A DNA stretch of 64,000 nucleotides from Photorhabdus khanii NC19 (GTDB lineage: Bacteria; Pseudomonadota; Gammaproteobacteria; Enterobacterales; Enterobacteriaceae). Position numbers and translations under genes: made by a program. The stretch spans positions 296,947 through 360,946 of the forward strand of contig NZ_AYSJ01000015.1 in assembly GCF_000517265.1 (NCBI RefSeq), given 5' to 3'. The notes beneath the pieces are model-generated. The model ran no database searches, was not told the DNA's origin, and worked only from the letters and a program-made list of their open reading frames with translations. Shown here in pieces: positions 9,201 to 17,997 of the stretch. How positions within the stretch are numbered: the stretch's first letter is position 1; every line of letters begins with the position of its first letter.

Positions 9201-10858
9201 TCAATTAGAGCGGCCAGATTGTCATGAGTAATCTCAGATAAATTGGTTGTTCCTTTACCTATGGTTTCCAACAGTAAATTCAATTCATCAATAGTTAACT
9301 GATGGATGTCTGCCAGTAATTTGGTTAGATTGGGATGAGAAGAGTTTTCTGAAATAGGTGCTTTGCACAGTATTAGTGCAGTTTCAGCATCAATACCGTA
9401 ACGTTGCATATAGTATTTAACACGAAAGGCTTTCTTTAATACCTCTGTGTTGATATTTAGGTCGCTGAGGGTAATTTTCTTCAATACCATCGGTGACAGG
9501 TTTATATCCTTGGATAAGCGAATAAACTTATTAAGTTTCAATAAAGAAGAGTAATCATAGTCTTTAATAATAAATGTTACTGTATCTTGTGATTGATTTT
9601 CATTATTTACTAATTCCAGCTTAATCTCATAAGGTTGACTAGAGTCTAACGTAATATCATGTGAGTATACTCGGTTTGCCTCAATTAACTTATTTTTTAG
9701 TTCAAGATCTTGGCCGTTTGATTTAATGGATAGATTAGTATTAGGCTTTATATTTCCTTTAGTCTTAAAACTTAATTTACATTTCTTCTCACCGAGAACG
9801 AATAAGCTGGCATCTTCTATCTGACTGTCGTTGGAGGAATATTTCCAAGTAATTTGATAAACATCAATTTCTTTGTTGTCGTTGACTGCCTTAGCGATTC
9901 GCCGATTTTTACTGTATTTCTGTTGGCCTAAATTGCTTTCTTTATCAATAAACTGGTTAAGTTCTTTATCAGTCAGATTATAATAATTTTTCAGGTATTC
10001 TGGACTTCTTATCAGAGAAGGTTCAATTTCAAGAGAAGATTTAATTTTACCAAAATTCTTCTCATAAAGGTTTTTAGCGGTGTTTTCTGTAATCTCTTCC
10101 GTCAAGATAGTAAACAATTCAGGTGAGACAGAGGCATTAATCCCCAGCAAGGAGGTTTGATTCATCAGTTTGGTGATTGGCGTATTTGTTAATGTACTGG
10201 ATTGTTCAAACACCGGAGTCTGTAATTGAATAATCTTACGTATGCTTTCATAAGATTCGTGATATGGCAGAGAGCCAGAAGTGCGGAAAGTAGATAATTT
10301 TTCCATCACTTTAGCGTGGTTGTCTAAATCAGACTGAGTTTTAATACCTTCCAGCAACATGCCATTAGACAGAGAAAGTGTGGAAATCTCTGAATCCATA
10401 TTTTGCTGTCTGAGTTTCAGTAACTTAAGATCCGGGCGGCGTGTATCCAGATGATAAACGGAATCTTCTGCATGTAAATCCCGTGCCTGACGATAAAGTT
10501 CAGTCAGATAAGCCGCGGGAGAAAACATAGAAGAAATTGCGCCAGGGGCTGTGTACTGACTGGCGCGGTTGCCAAATTTACTGTTATAGCCTTGCTGGTC
10601 AGCATGGGGTGTTGTCAGGGCAAGATGTACCGCATTTTGTAACTGAGGATTGGCTCGTTTCAGAATGCGGGCTTCATGTAGGCGATTATCTTTTTGCGTC
10701 TGTTGTGCTCCAAGATATAAGTTGTAGGTCTGTGACCACGAGAGATCGCCTCCCATTTTTTTGCGAAATTCTTCAAAAGAGAGGTGGCAAATATCGGTCT
10801 TTGACTCAAAACCTTTACTTTTCAAAATATCATCGATGTTGGTTGTGGATGTGTCCAT
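3230..10858 (-). CDS. tcdA: Tc toxin subunit A (TcdA-type), 2542 aa, second copy
   Basis: TcA subunits assemble as pentamers that bind the insect gut cell and inject the TcB/TcC cargo through a central channel. The N-terminus has the usual ILKSKGF and DICHLSFEEFR motifs, followed by the VRP1-like region near residues 60-200 (FSPAAYLTELYRQAR). The C-terminal third has the conserved channel and TcB-binding region (SLYFWELFYYTPMLIAQRLL, SEAYRRRRQEWEIQRN, ISVTLPALLGPYQDVQ). The length is close to the roughly 2500 aa of canonical TcdA. Compared with the neighbouring copy it has an extra segment of about 110 residues near 325-440, a Lys/Glu-rich insert near 600-706 and an (AEK)n run near 763-784. 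It lacks about 80 residues in the VRP1 part that the neighbour retains after its CNVPISG motif. It is followed by tcdB with a 54-base gap. Confidence 0.95.
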   Translation of the reverse strand: MDTSTTNIDDILKSKGFESKTDICHLSFEEFRKKMGGDLSWSQTYNLYLGAQQTQKDNRLHEARILKRANPQLQNAVHLALTTPHADQQGYNSKFGNRASQYTAPGAISSMFSPAAYLTELYRQARDLHAEDSVYHLDTRRPDLKLLKLRQQNMDSEISTLSLSNGMLLEGIKTQSDLDNHAKVMEKLSTFRTSGSLPYHESYESIRKIIQLQTPVFEQSSTLTNTPITKLMNQTSLLGINASVSPELFTILTEEITENTAKNLYEKNFGKIKSSLEIEPSLIRSPEYLKNYYNLTDKELNQFIDKESNLGQQKYSKNRRIAKAVNDNKEIDVYQITWKYSSNDSQIEDASLFVLGEKKCKLSFKTKGNIKPNTNLSIKSNGQDLELKNKLIEANRVYSHDITLDSSQPYEIKLELVNNENQSQDTVTFIIKDYDYSSLLKLNKFIRLSKDINLSPMVLKKITLSDLNINTEVLKKAFRVKYYMQRYGIDAETALILCKAPISENSSHPNLTKLLADIHQLTIDELNLLLETIGKGTTNLSEITHDNLAALIDKLYAVTGWLRIRKWSVYQLFVMTTDKYNETLTPEIHNLLDTVYNGLQNFHKDNLLKIKDNLLKAKESLPEDKDNLPEAEKYLLAAEKYLLEAEKYLLESKKNPLEIEKNLKEYEKNQGEYEKNLNEHEKYLLKAGENLPKIKKNWLNIKENLPKAISPYIAAALQLPSENVAFSVLTWADKLNSGEENKMTADSFWNWLRKNPIETQSKTAEKAEKAEKAEKAEKAEKAEKNTLIQKAVQYCQCLAQLALIYRSTGLNENTLNLFVKNPQHFVIKTETTPKHDVLTLATLTRFTDWVNSLGENASSVLTEFEKGTLTTELLANAMNLDKKLLSQAETQEKTDLSNWPSIDSLLQWISISRQLNISPQGVSALVQVLTAESPSDYTQWENVAAILTAGLDTQKANALHAFLDESRSAALSTYYIYSHNQKDREERKHTVIKNRDDLYQYLLIDNQVSAAIKTSEIAEAIASIQLYINRALKNMEGDTVTSVTSRSFFTNWDKYNKRYSTWAGIAKLLYYPENYIDPTLRIGQTKMMDTLLQSISQSQLNIDTVEDAFKSYLTSFEQVANLEVISAYHDNINNDQGLTYFIGHSKTDVNQYYWRSVDHSKFSNGKFPANAWSEWHKIDCPINPYQDTIRPVIYQSRLYIIWLEEKRIATHEGGKTTESFRYELKLAHIRYDGTWNTPITFDVNDKISTLGLQNKAPGLYCSSFQGKDKLLVMFYQKQNQLDDYTDKVPIKGLYITSNMSPEEMTPESYRLNAHKQFDTNNVIRVNNRYAESYEIPSSVNSNNGYDWGEGYLSMVYGGSILITRNQDDKSKIHISPKLRIIHNGYKGRQRNQCNLMKKYGKLGDKFIIYTTLGINPNNLSNKKFIYPVYQYEDTTKKEKGKLLFYRDSATNFVRAWFPVTGSQQAQEISIDNLSGNDGYIANSLENEELFTKYFYMDDHGGIDTDVSGPMFINTNIQPSNVQITVKTVKENEELNSTPYTANDKVSVKPALNFEEMCYQFNGLEEIDVSTLVFKNNEASIDVTFTASADAFESGPRRNLGEEHFNIRVIKKANADDVLTLHHDANGAQYMQWGGYRTRLNTLFARKLISRANAGIDTILSMETQDIQEPMMGTGAYVELVMDKYDPEIHGTSKSFTLINSDVFKSNDKFPIYQGTLSDSVQTTVGLFLPRFDDAYGNKNNLYVYAVYQKQKTNNIRFIKQENNELATLDTTRNQGTFPGLASTRVVSTFTEHMDFSGANSLYFWELFYYTPMLIAQRLLHEQNFDEANRWLKYVWNPSGYIKHDQIQDYHWNVRPLQEDTSWNDDPLDSVDPDAVAQHDPMHYKVATFMRTLDLLMARGDYAYRQLERDTLNEAKMWYMQALHLLGDKPHLSLNSTWDDTSLNDAANPERQKEHSRAIAALQKNDFELHDNPTDLFLPQVNEVMLNYWQTLEQRLYNLRHNLSIDGQPLHLPIYATPAEPKALLSAAVASAQGGRGNLPEPFMSLWRFPHMLENARSMVSQLTQFGSTLQNIIERQDAEALNMLLQNQAAELILTNLSIQDKTIEELDAEKTTLEKTRAGTQSRFNSYNKLYDENINAGEKQAMALRASVAGISTALQASHLAGAALDLAPNIFGFADGGSHWGAIAQATGNVMEFSASVMNTEADKISQSEAYRRRRQEWEIQRNNAETELKQIDAQLGSLAVRREAAVLQKTSLKTQQEQTHAQLTFLQRKFSNQALFNWLRGRLAAIYFQFYDLAVSRCLMAEMAYRWETNDKSVHFIKPGAWQGTHAGLLAGEALMLNLAQMEDAHLRQDQRVLEVERTVSLAEVYARLPQDKGPFSLTQEIEKLVSKGSVSAGKDSNKLAFGDNIDTKTSLEASISLSNLNISSDYPDSIGKTRRIKQISVTLPALLGPYQDVQAILSYGDKAGLAKGCEALAVSHGMNDSGQFQLDFNDGKFLPFEGIDVDQGTLTLSFPNATSKQKTMLESLSDIILHIRYTIRQ
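8506..8571 (-). repeat. 9-bp tandem repeat coding (AEK)n in tcdA
   Basis: The unit TTTTTCAGC (plus strand) is repeated about seven times without interruption, encoding Ala-Glu-Lys repeats near residues 763-784. Because the unit is nine bases, slippage changes the number of tripeptides without breaking the frame. The neighbouring TcdA has no such run at the equivalent position. Confidence 0.9.
8740..9060 (-). repeat. degenerate Lys/Glu-rich repeat region inside tcdA
   Basis: About 105 codons (residues about 600-706) encode repeats of 7-8 residues such as EKYLLEA, EKNLKEY and KDNLLKA. They sit exactly between the segments aligned as LLDTVYNGLQ and SPYIAAALQLPSENVA in the neighbouring TcdA, where the neighbour has only about 15 residues. 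The composition predicts long charged helices or a coiled coil. It looks like an expansion by internal duplication. Confidence 0.8.
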
Positions 10859-11314
10859 GTTTATTCCTTTTAAATGTTAAGTAAATAAAACACTTATGTT
10901 TCCCTTCGTGTGGTGGATACAATAAAAAGACTATTTATATCCGTCAAAAGAAGGCGGCGAATATAACGTCTGATAGCAGGCTGAAATATGCTAAAAGTAA
11001 CGGAAAAATAAAAAGCACCATTCAGCCATAACTATTTCATGAGGTTATTATCTATTATCTCTTTAAATGGTCGTTGTGATGCAATAACAAAATTTATAAT
11101 TGCATACTGAGTAATATAATCAGTTAACAGTAACGAAATGAAATAATTACTTTTGTTGCATATGTCATACTATGAAAAATAAGGTGATTAATATTTTGTG
11201 GTAAGCAAAGGAGCTCATTAGACAAAGAAATATCGTTGTTATAACGAGCTATGAGCAATATGAGATAGTAAGAAGGGGAGTCTGTGGTTGTGATATTGAA
11301 CTTTTATGGATTTG
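10859..11314 (-). promoter_or_regulatory. upstream region of the second tcdA copy
   Basis: No gene is visible here. The segment next to the start (about 10859-11010) resembles 17998-18150 upstream of the first tcdA copy, sharing ATTCCTTTT(A/G)ATGTTA, GATACAATA and AACGTCTGATA-type stretches, so a common promoter/leader was duplicated with the gene. AT-rich tracts further up are compatible with a promoter, but I could not assign -35 and -10 boxes with confidence. Confidence 0.5.
11146..11221. repeat. diverged copy of the tcd-region direct repeat
   Basis: This stretch has the core GATTAATATTTTGTG followed by GAGCTCATTAGA and aligns with the repeats at 18291-18360 and 19925-19994. It is the most diverged of the three. 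It marks the distal upstream region of the second tcdA copy. Confidence 0.55.
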
Positions 11315-11346
11315 TATAAAAAATTCAGGCCCCGTTTAGGAGCCTG
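11315..11346 (-). terminator. rho-independent terminator of the first tcdA copy
   Basis: On the minus strand CAGGCTCC-TAAAC-GGGGCCTG forms an 8-bp stem (one G-U pair), followed directly by AATTTTTTAT. It lies about 30 bases past the stop codon of the 2206-aa TcdA gene, which suggests that gene is transcribed separately from the second tcdA and tcdB. Confidence 0.8.
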
Positions 11347-11376
11347 TTTTAGCATTTGACCAAGCTGGTTAAGTTA

Positions 11377-14300
11377 TTAACGAATGGTATAGCGAATATG
11401 CAGAATGATGTCACTCAGGGTTTGTAACATGGTTTTCTGTTTGTCAGCATTTGGGAAACTCAATGTCAATGTACCCGTATCATTAATCGCAATCCCTTCA
11501 AACGGTAGGAACTTACCATTGTTGAAATCCAGTTGGAATTGGCCGCTGTCATTCATTCCATGGGAAACTGCCAGTGATTTGCAGCTTTCGGCTAGCCCGG
11601 TTTCACTTCCTCCGTAGGACAGAATGGCTTGTACATCCTGGTATGGCCCTAATAGGGCTGGCAAGGTGACACTGATCTGCTTGATGCGTCGGGTTTCGCC
11701 AACAGATGCCGGGTAGTCTTCATGAATTTTCAGACTGGCAAGATTGACTGTGGCTATCAATTTATTGTCATTGAAACGGATGCTATTATCGTCATTGCCC
11801 AAGTTATCTTTCCTTTTTTCGAGTAAGTTGGTGATTTCGGCTGTCAAATCAATTCTATCTTTATTAGGTTCCGTATAAACGTCTGCTAATGAAACAGTAC
11901 GTTCCACTTCCAGAGCGCGTTTATCCCACCTCAGATAAGCATCTTCCATCTGTGCCAGATTCAACATTAAGGTTTCACCCGCGAGCAGACCGGCATGAGT
12001 TCCTTGCCAGGCACCAGGCTTAATAAAGTGGGTAGATTTATTGTTAGTTTCCCAACGATAGGCCATTTCAGCCATCAGACAACGCGATATCGCCAAATCG
12101 TAGAACTGGAAGTAAATAGCAGCCAGCCGACCACGTAGCCAGTTGTACAACGTCTGATTACTGAACTTACGTTGTAGGAAGACTAATTGTGCGTGGGTTT
12201 GTTCCTGTTGGGTTTTCAGGCTGGTTTTCTGTAATACGGCTGCTTCACGGCGTATTGCCAGAGAACTGAGTTGAGCATCAATTTGTTTCAGCTCTGTTTT
12301 GGCATTATTACGCTGGATTTCCCATTCCTGACGGCGACGACGGTAAGCTTCGGACTGGCTAATTTTATCCGCTTCTGTGTTCATCACACTGGCGGAGAAT
12401 TCCATCACATCCCCCGTCGCTTTGGCAATTGCTCCCCAATGACAGCCACCGTCAGCGAGGCCGAAAAGGTTGGGTGCCAGATCAAGAGCCGCACCTGCCA
12501 GACGTGATGCTTTAAGGGAGGTGCTAATGCCAGCCACAGAAGCATGTAACGTCATCACTTGGTTTTCACCGGCGTTGATATTTTCATCATAGAGCTTGCT
12601 GTAGCTGTCAAAGCGTGATTGCGCCCCGGTTTTGGATTTCTCCAGTACGGTTTTTTCAGCATCCAGCTCTTCAATGGTTTTGTTCTGTATGCTCATATTG
12701 GTCAATATCAGTTCTGCGGCTTGATTCTGCAACAGCGCATTTAATGCCTCAGCATCCTGACGTTCGATAATATTTTGTAACGTGGAACCGAATTGAGTGA
12801 GCTGATTCACCATACTGCGTGCGTTTTCCAGCATCTGTGGGAAACGCCACAGTGACATAAATGGCTGAGATAGAGCTGCTCCACCCTGGGAGCTAGCGAC
12901 AGTGGCGCTAAGTAATGCTTTTGGATCCGCCGGTGTAGCGTAAATAGGCAGATGTAGCGGTTGACCGTCAATAGAGAGGTTGTGGCGCAGGTTATACAGC
13001 CGTTGTTCCAGTTTCTGCCAGTAGTTTTGCATCACTTCATTGACCTGTGGCAAGAAAAGATCTGTCGGGTTTTTGTGCCGACTAACATCACCTTGTCGTA
13101 GGGAGGTTATTGCTTGGGCGTGTTCCTCTTGTTTTTCCGTTCTGGCCGCGTCACCTAAACTCTGTTTGCTCCACTCTGAACTGAACGATAAATCAGGTTT
13201 ATCACCCAACAGATGCAGTGCCTGCATATACCACATCTTAGCTTCGTTAAGCGTGTCTCGTTCTAACTGACGATAAGCATAATCTCCACGGTCCAGTAAC
13301 AGATCAAGAGTGCGCATAAAAGTAACGACTTTGTAATGCATTGGATCATATTGTGCTACAGCATCAGGATCGACTGAATTTAATGGATCATCGTTCCAAC
13401 GGGTATCTTCCAGCAACGGGCGAACGTTCCAGTTGTAATGCTGAATTTGACCGTGCTTAATATAACCAGACGGATTCCAGATATATTTCAGCCAACGGTT
13501 AGCTTCATCGAAGTTTTGTTCGTGCAGTAAACGCTGAGCAATCAACATTGGGACATAATAGAACAGTTCCCAGAAATAGAGACTATTTGCGCCGCTAAAA
13601 TCCATGGGTTCTCTGTTAGAATCCTTCAATACATTGACGTTCTGGAAATGTTCTAGATTAGAGTTCAATTTTATTGATATCTTATTCTGATGATCTTTAA
13701 TAAATAAAGGACCTAGCCGGTAATTATCTGAGTCTTGTTGAACTTTTTTGAAGATAATATTAACTCTGGCGTGATAATCAGGGTTCGGAGGAGCATAAGG
13801 AAAGGTAATCATAGGGATAAATAGTGTGATGCTTACACTTGTATCTTCTAACTGGCCTGAATAGATAGTATATGGGTTACCAGCAGGATATCGGACCTGA
13901 AGCTTAAACCAACGCTCACCATGAGTTGATGGATTATAGGGGGGCATAATAAACGTAGCATAGAATCCCTGACCTAATTGCGGTTCTTGAATATTTTGGG
14001 TTTCTATACTCAAAATGGTATCGAGCCCTGTGTTGGCGCGGCTAATTAATTTACGGGCAAACAGTGTGTTAAGGCGAATACGATAGGTTCCCCACTGCAT
14101 ATATTGTGCCCCGTTTGTATCATGGTGAAGAGCCAGGATATTATCATCATCCGTTTCTGCTGATGAAGAGACTTCATACCGGTTATTCATCCTTATGGCA
14201 CTGTTGGCCTTAGTATAAGTATCAAATTGTTTATGAATGTGAGTTAAGTAATCTTCAAGATTCATATCTTCAGATAACATGTTTGAGGAGATATGCAGCC

Positions 14301-17300
14301 CGATTATTGGTGCGTCTGTTGTGTATTTATCCCGATCATCCTGTTTTTGATAAAACATTACTAGCAATTTATTGTGTTGATGATTTGTACAATAAAACCC
14401 TAGTTGCTGTTCCAGTAAATTTTGTTGCTTCTGTATCTCCTGTTGATTTAGTTCCATTTGTTTTTCCAGTATGTTTATCTCCGTCGTTTGTTTTTCCTGT
14501 TGAAGTAATTGTTTTTCCCATTGAGCCAATTGTTCTTTGCGTTGTTTTAGTAGCGCTTCTAATGATTCGGATGACTCTTGGGGGCGGAGCAATACTGGCG
14601 GACTTATTGGATTGAGTGGCTTGAGTGATTTTAGTTGTTCCTCGAATTTTTTCTGTTCCTCCAGTTTCTCCTCTAATTGTTTTTGGTATTTTTTCAATTG
14701 CTCCAACAACGCCAATGCGTTCGATTGTTCTAATGGTGTCAATATCTTAAAAACAGTCAATATCTTGTCACTTACATCAAAGGTTATTGGTGTATTCCAG
14801 GTACCGTCATAACGGATATGAGCCAATTTCAGTTCAAGATGATAATCTTCTTCGACGGTTTGATTATTATTTTCTATTTGCTTAACAGCCTTTCTCTGCT
14901 CCAGCCAAATTAAATACAGGCGGGATTGGAAGATTACTGGGCGAATAGTGTTCTTATAGGGATTTATTGGACAGTCAATTTTGTACCACTCACTCCAGGC
15001 ATTGGCAGGGAACTTACCGTCGCTGAATTTATTGTGATCCACGTTACGCCAGTAATATTGATTAACCTCTGTTTTACTGTGTCCGATAAAATAGGTCAAT
15101 CCTTGATCACTGTTGGCATTGTCATGATAGGCGCTAACGACTTCCAGATTAGCCACCTGTTCGAACGATGTCAGATAAGACATAAAAGCGTCTTCTACCG
15201 TATCGGTATTCAATTGACTCTGGCTGATGGATTGCAGCAGCGTATCCATCATTTTTGTCTGTCCGATACGCATAGTCGGATCGATGTAATTTTCGGGGTA
15301 GTAAACGAGTTTAGAGACGCTAGCCCAGGTGCTGTAGCGTTTGTTGTATTTATCCCAGTTGATGAAGAACGGGTGGCAGATGACACTTGTGACTGCATCA
15401 CCCTCCATCTTTTTCAATGCCCGGTTGACATATAGCTGGATGCTGGCGATAGCTTCAGCTATCGGCGTGGTTTTGATGGCAGAAGAAACTTGATTATCAA
15501 TCAATAAGTATTGGTACAGGTCATCACGGTTTTTAATCGCTGAGTTTTGACTAGCGACTTTACCGATATAGTATTCACTCAATGCGGCACTGCGAGACTC
15601 ATCCAGAAAAGCGTGCAGGGTGTTGGTCTGCTGGGTGTCCAGTCCGGCGGTTAATATTGCAGCGACGTTTTCCCATTGGGTATAGTCAGGGGGAGATTCT
15701 GCGGTCATTACTTGCGCCAGTGTGAAAACGCCTTGTGGAGAAATGTTCAATTGATGCGCGGTATGCACCCATTGCAGGATGGTGTCGAGAGATATCCAGT
15801 TGGAGAAATTCACTTGTGCTTGAGCACTGGCTTGCCCCAGTAGATTTTTATCAAGATTCATGGCATCAGCCAACTGTTTTGCCTCTAATGTTTCCTTTTC
15901 AAATTCGGTCAGTACAGAAGAGGCTCTTTCACCCAGAGAGTTAACCCAGTCAGTAAAACGTGTCAGCCTTATCAGTGATAATGCATTGTGTGTTGATGCT
16001 GTTATTTCAGTAAAGCCAAAGCGTTGTGGTTTTGTGACAAACAGACGTAAAGTGTTTTCGCTAAGGCCGGTGGAACGATAAATCAGCGCTAGTTGTGCCA
16101 GGCATTGGCAGTATTGAACAGCCTGCTCTTGTGTTACAGTGGATTTTGGTTGTTTTGGATCGCGTAGAGCCTGCAACCATCCCAAGAATTTTCCTGCTGT
16201 TACTTTTCCTGCGCTAGGTTTTAGCTGATCTGCCCAGGTGAGCACATAGTGAGCAACATTTTCCGACGGCAATTGCAGAGCGGCGGCGATATAAGGAGAC
16301 ATTTTCAACAGCAGATTCGCCTCATTTTCACTGTTAAAGCCCTGTAAGCCATTGTAGACAGTATCTAGCAGGTTCTGGATTTCTGGCGTCAGGGTTTTGT
16401 TATAGTCAGTGGTGGTCATCACAAGCAACTGGTACATACCCCACTTCCGTGCGCGTAACCAGCGGGTAACAGCATAAAGTTTGTCAATCAGAGCAGCCAG
16501 ATTTTCATCATTGATCCCAGATAAATGGGTTGTTCCTTCGTCTATGGCAACTAGCAGTAAATCCAGTTCATCAATTGTCAATTGATGGATGTCTGCCAAC
16601 AATTTGGCCAGATAGAGATAAGAAAGATTCTCTACGCTATGGATTATTTTCCCATTAGTGTTGCTACGATTGGTAATCTTGAACAGGCGTTTTAATGAGT
16701 CATCATCAACATTAAAAGCACGTTTAAGCACCGCTTTACGCCAATCATTGGTGCTACCCAGATTTAAATCAATCTCTTCCCTATCCGACGTGGAAAAATT
16801 CTGACCATCCAATGGTGGGGTATTAAACAAGCGATTAAACAATTGGCTGGGGGAACCACTATAGATGTTTCCTGAAATGGGTACATTGCACAGTATCAGT
16901 GCGGTTTCAGCATCAATACCGTAACGCTGCATATAGCATTTAACACGAGAGATTTTCTTTAATATCTTTGCGTCAATATCCGGTCCATCATTAAGTTCAT
17001 TGTATACGGTGATTACAGCTTCCAGGATTACCTCTGGATATATAGATACCTCCTGATAGGTGCTACTAGAGATAATACTTTTAAGGATTGTTGGTGTCAG
17101 CCCTGTTGCCTGGGACAGGCGAATAATCTTATTGAGCATCAGCAGATAATATTGAGCTGGTTGTTGATTGGGGTATTCGGAATTCATTTCCTCATGTATT
17201 AGTCTAATCTTTTGCTGGTCAATAAACTGATTAAGTTCTTCATCCGTCAGATTATAATAACTTTTCAGCTTTTCCGGTGTTGCCATCAGAGCAGGTTCAA

Positions 17301-17997
17301 TATCACCAAAATTCTTCCCATAGAGCCTCTTAATTTCCTCTTCGTCATCGGTAATCTTCTCCACCAAAATATTAAACAACTCAGGCGAGATAAAAGCATT
17401 AATTCCTAATAGGGAGGTTTGATACATCAGATCAGCGATTTTCGGTGACTCATTGAATTGTTCAAATACTGGAGCTTGCAACTGAATAATTTTACGCACA
17501 TTTTCATAAGCATCGTGATACGGCATTGAACCAGAAGTGCGGAAGGTTGATAGCGTTTTCATTACATTAGTATGACCTTCCAACCCGGTCAGCGTCTTAA
17601 TCCCTTCCAGCAACACTTTATTAGATAGAGAAAGTGTAGAAACTTCATCATCCATATTTTGCTGGCTGAGTGTCAGTAATTTTAAATCAGGTCGGCGTTT
17701 ATCCAGATGATAATCGGAATTATCTGCATGTAAACCGCGAGCCTGACGATAAAGCTCAGTCAGATAAGCGGCGGGAGAGAACATGGAAGAAACTGCACCT
17801 GGAGCGACATACTGATTGGCGCGGCCACCAAATTTACTGTTATAACCTTGCTGATCAGCATGAGGCTCTGTAATGGCAAGATGTACCGCATTTTGTAATT
17901 GAGGATTGGCACGTTTAAGAATACTCGCTTCATGCAGTCGGTTAGCTTTTTGTTCCTGCTGTGTTATTTCAGGGCGTTCTGGCGTGAGTGTGCTCAT
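11377..17997 (-). CDS. tcdA: Tc toxin subunit A (TcdA-type), 2206 aa, first copy, shortened
   Basis: A TcA pore subunit clearly paralogous to the next gene, with long identical stretches such as FSPAAYLTELYRQAR and SEAYRRRRQEWEIQRN. It is about 300 residues shorter than canonical TcdA. The N-terminus begins about 45 residues later, so the ILKSKGF/LSFEEFR opening is missing. Between MNNRYEVSSS and LALHHDTNG (near residue 1274) about 285 residues present in the other copy are absent; this is the region where TcA proteins carry receptor-binding modules. Near residues 1080-1200 it has a Gln/Glu/Lys-rich, probably coiled-coil insert not found in the other copy. The VRP1 loop that the other copy has lost is intact here. 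The channel and TcB-binding C-terminus is complete, so it may still pair with a TcB/TcC cocoon with altered host specificity (inference). It has its own terminator. Confidence 0.94.
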   Translation of the reverse strand: MSTLTPERPEITQQEQKANRLHEASILKRANPQLQNAVHLAITEPHADQQGYNSKFGGRANQYVAPGAVSSMFSPAAYLTELYRQARGLHADNSDYHLDKRRPDLKLLTLSQQNMDDEVSTLSLSNKVLLEGIKTLTGLEGHTNVMKTLSTFRTSGSMPYHDAYENVRKIIQLQAPVFEQFNESPKIADLMYQTSLLGINAFISPELFNILVEKITDDEEEIKRLYGKNFGDIEPALMATPEKLKSYYNLTDEELNQFIDQQKIRLIHEEMNSEYPNQQPAQYYLLMLNKIIRLSQATGLTPTILKSIISSSTYQEVSIYPEVILEAVITVYNELNDGPDIDAKILKKISRVKCYMQRYGIDAETALILCNVPISGNIYSGSPSQLFNRLFNTPPLDGQNFSTSDREEIDLNLGSTNDWRKAVLKRAFNVDDDSLKRLFKITNRSNTNGKIIHSVENLSYLYLAKLLADIHQLTIDELDLLLVAIDEGTTHLSGINDENLAALIDKLYAVTRWLRARKWGMYQLLVMTTTDYNKTLTPEIQNLLDTVYNGLQGFNSENEANLLLKMSPYIAAALQLPSENVAHYVLTWADQLKPSAGKVTAGKFLGWLQALRDPKQPKSTVTQEQAVQYCQCLAQLALIYRSTGLSENTLRLFVTKPQRFGFTEITASTHNALSLIRLTRFTDWVNSLGERASSVLTEFEKETLEAKQLADAMNLDKNLLGQASAQAQVNFSNWISLDTILQWVHTAHQLNISPQGVFTLAQVMTAESPPDYTQWENVAAILTAGLDTQQTNTLHAFLDESRSAALSEYYIGKVASQNSAIKNRDDLYQYLLIDNQVSSAIKTTPIAEAIASIQLYVNRALKKMEGDAVTSVICHPFFINWDKYNKRYSTWASVSKLVYYPENYIDPTMRIGQTKMMDTLLQSISQSQLNTDTVEDAFMSYLTSFEQVANLEVVSAYHDNANSDQGLTYFIGHSKTEVNQYYWRNVDHNKFSDGKFPANAWSEWYKIDCPINPYKNTIRPVIFQSRLYLIWLEQRKAVKQIENNNQTVEEDYHLELKLAHIRYDGTWNTPITFDVSDKILTVFKILTPLEQSNALALLEQLKKYQKQLEEKLEEQKKFEEQLKSLKPLNPISPPVLLRPQESSESLEALLKQRKEQLAQWEKQLLQQEKQTTEINILEKQMELNQQEIQKQQNLLEQQLGFYCTNHQHNKLLVMFYQKQDDRDKYTTDAPIIGLHISSNMLSEDMNLEDYLTHIHKQFDTYTKANSAIRMNNRYEVSSSAETDDDNILALHHDTNGAQYMQWGTYRIRLNTLFARKLISRANTGLDTILSIETQNIQEPQLGQGFYATFIMPPYNPSTHGERWFKLQVRYPAGNPYTIYSGQLEDTSVSITLFIPMITFPYAPPNPDYHARVNIIFKKVQQDSDNYRLGPLFIKDHQNKISIKLNSNLEHFQNVNVLKDSNREPMDFSGANSLYFWELFYYVPMLIAQRLLHEQNFDEANRWLKYIWNPSGYIKHGQIQHYNWNVRPLLEDTRWNDDPLNSVDPDAVAQYDPMHYKVVTFMRTLDLLLDRGDYAYRQLERDTLNEAKMWYMQALHLLGDKPDLSFSSEWSKQSLGDAARTEKQEEHAQAITSLRQGDVSRHKNPTDLFLPQVNEVMQNYWQKLEQRLYNLRHNLSIDGQPLHLPIYATPADPKALLSATVASSQGGAALSQPFMSLWRFPQMLENARSMVNQLTQFGSTLQNIIERQDAEALNALLQNQAAELILTNMSIQNKTIEELDAEKTVLEKSKTGAQSRFDSYSKLYDENINAGENQVMTLHASVAGISTSLKASRLAGAALDLAPNLFGLADGGCHWGAIAKATGDVMEFSASVMNTEADKISQSEAYRRRRQEWEIQRNNAKTELKQIDAQLSSLAIRREAAVLQKTSLKTQQEQTHAQLVFLQRKFSNQTLYNWLRGRLAAIYFQFYDLAISRCLMAEMAYRWETNNKSTHFIKPGAWQGTHAGLLAGETLMLNLAQMEDAYLRWDKRALEVERTVSLADVYTEPNKDRIDLTAEITNLLEKRKDNLGNDDNSIRFNDNKLIATVNLASLKIHEDYPASVGETRRIKQISVTLPALLGPYQDVQAILSYGGSETGLAESCKSLAVSHGMNDSGQFQLDFNNGKFLPFEGIAINDTGTLTLSFPNADKQKTMLQTLSDIILHIRYTIR
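14395..14760 (-). other. Gln/Glu/Lys-rich coiled-coil insert in the first tcdA copy
   Basis: About 120 codons encode segments such as LEEKLEEQKKFEEQ, EKQLLQQEKQT and QQEIQKQQNLLEQQ, with a proline-rich break (PISPPVLLRP) in the middle. They replace about 15 residues found at the same position of the other copy, between DVSDKILT and GFYCTN. A long helical hairpin is likely. It is a second, independent low-complexity expansion in this locus. Confidence 0.8.
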
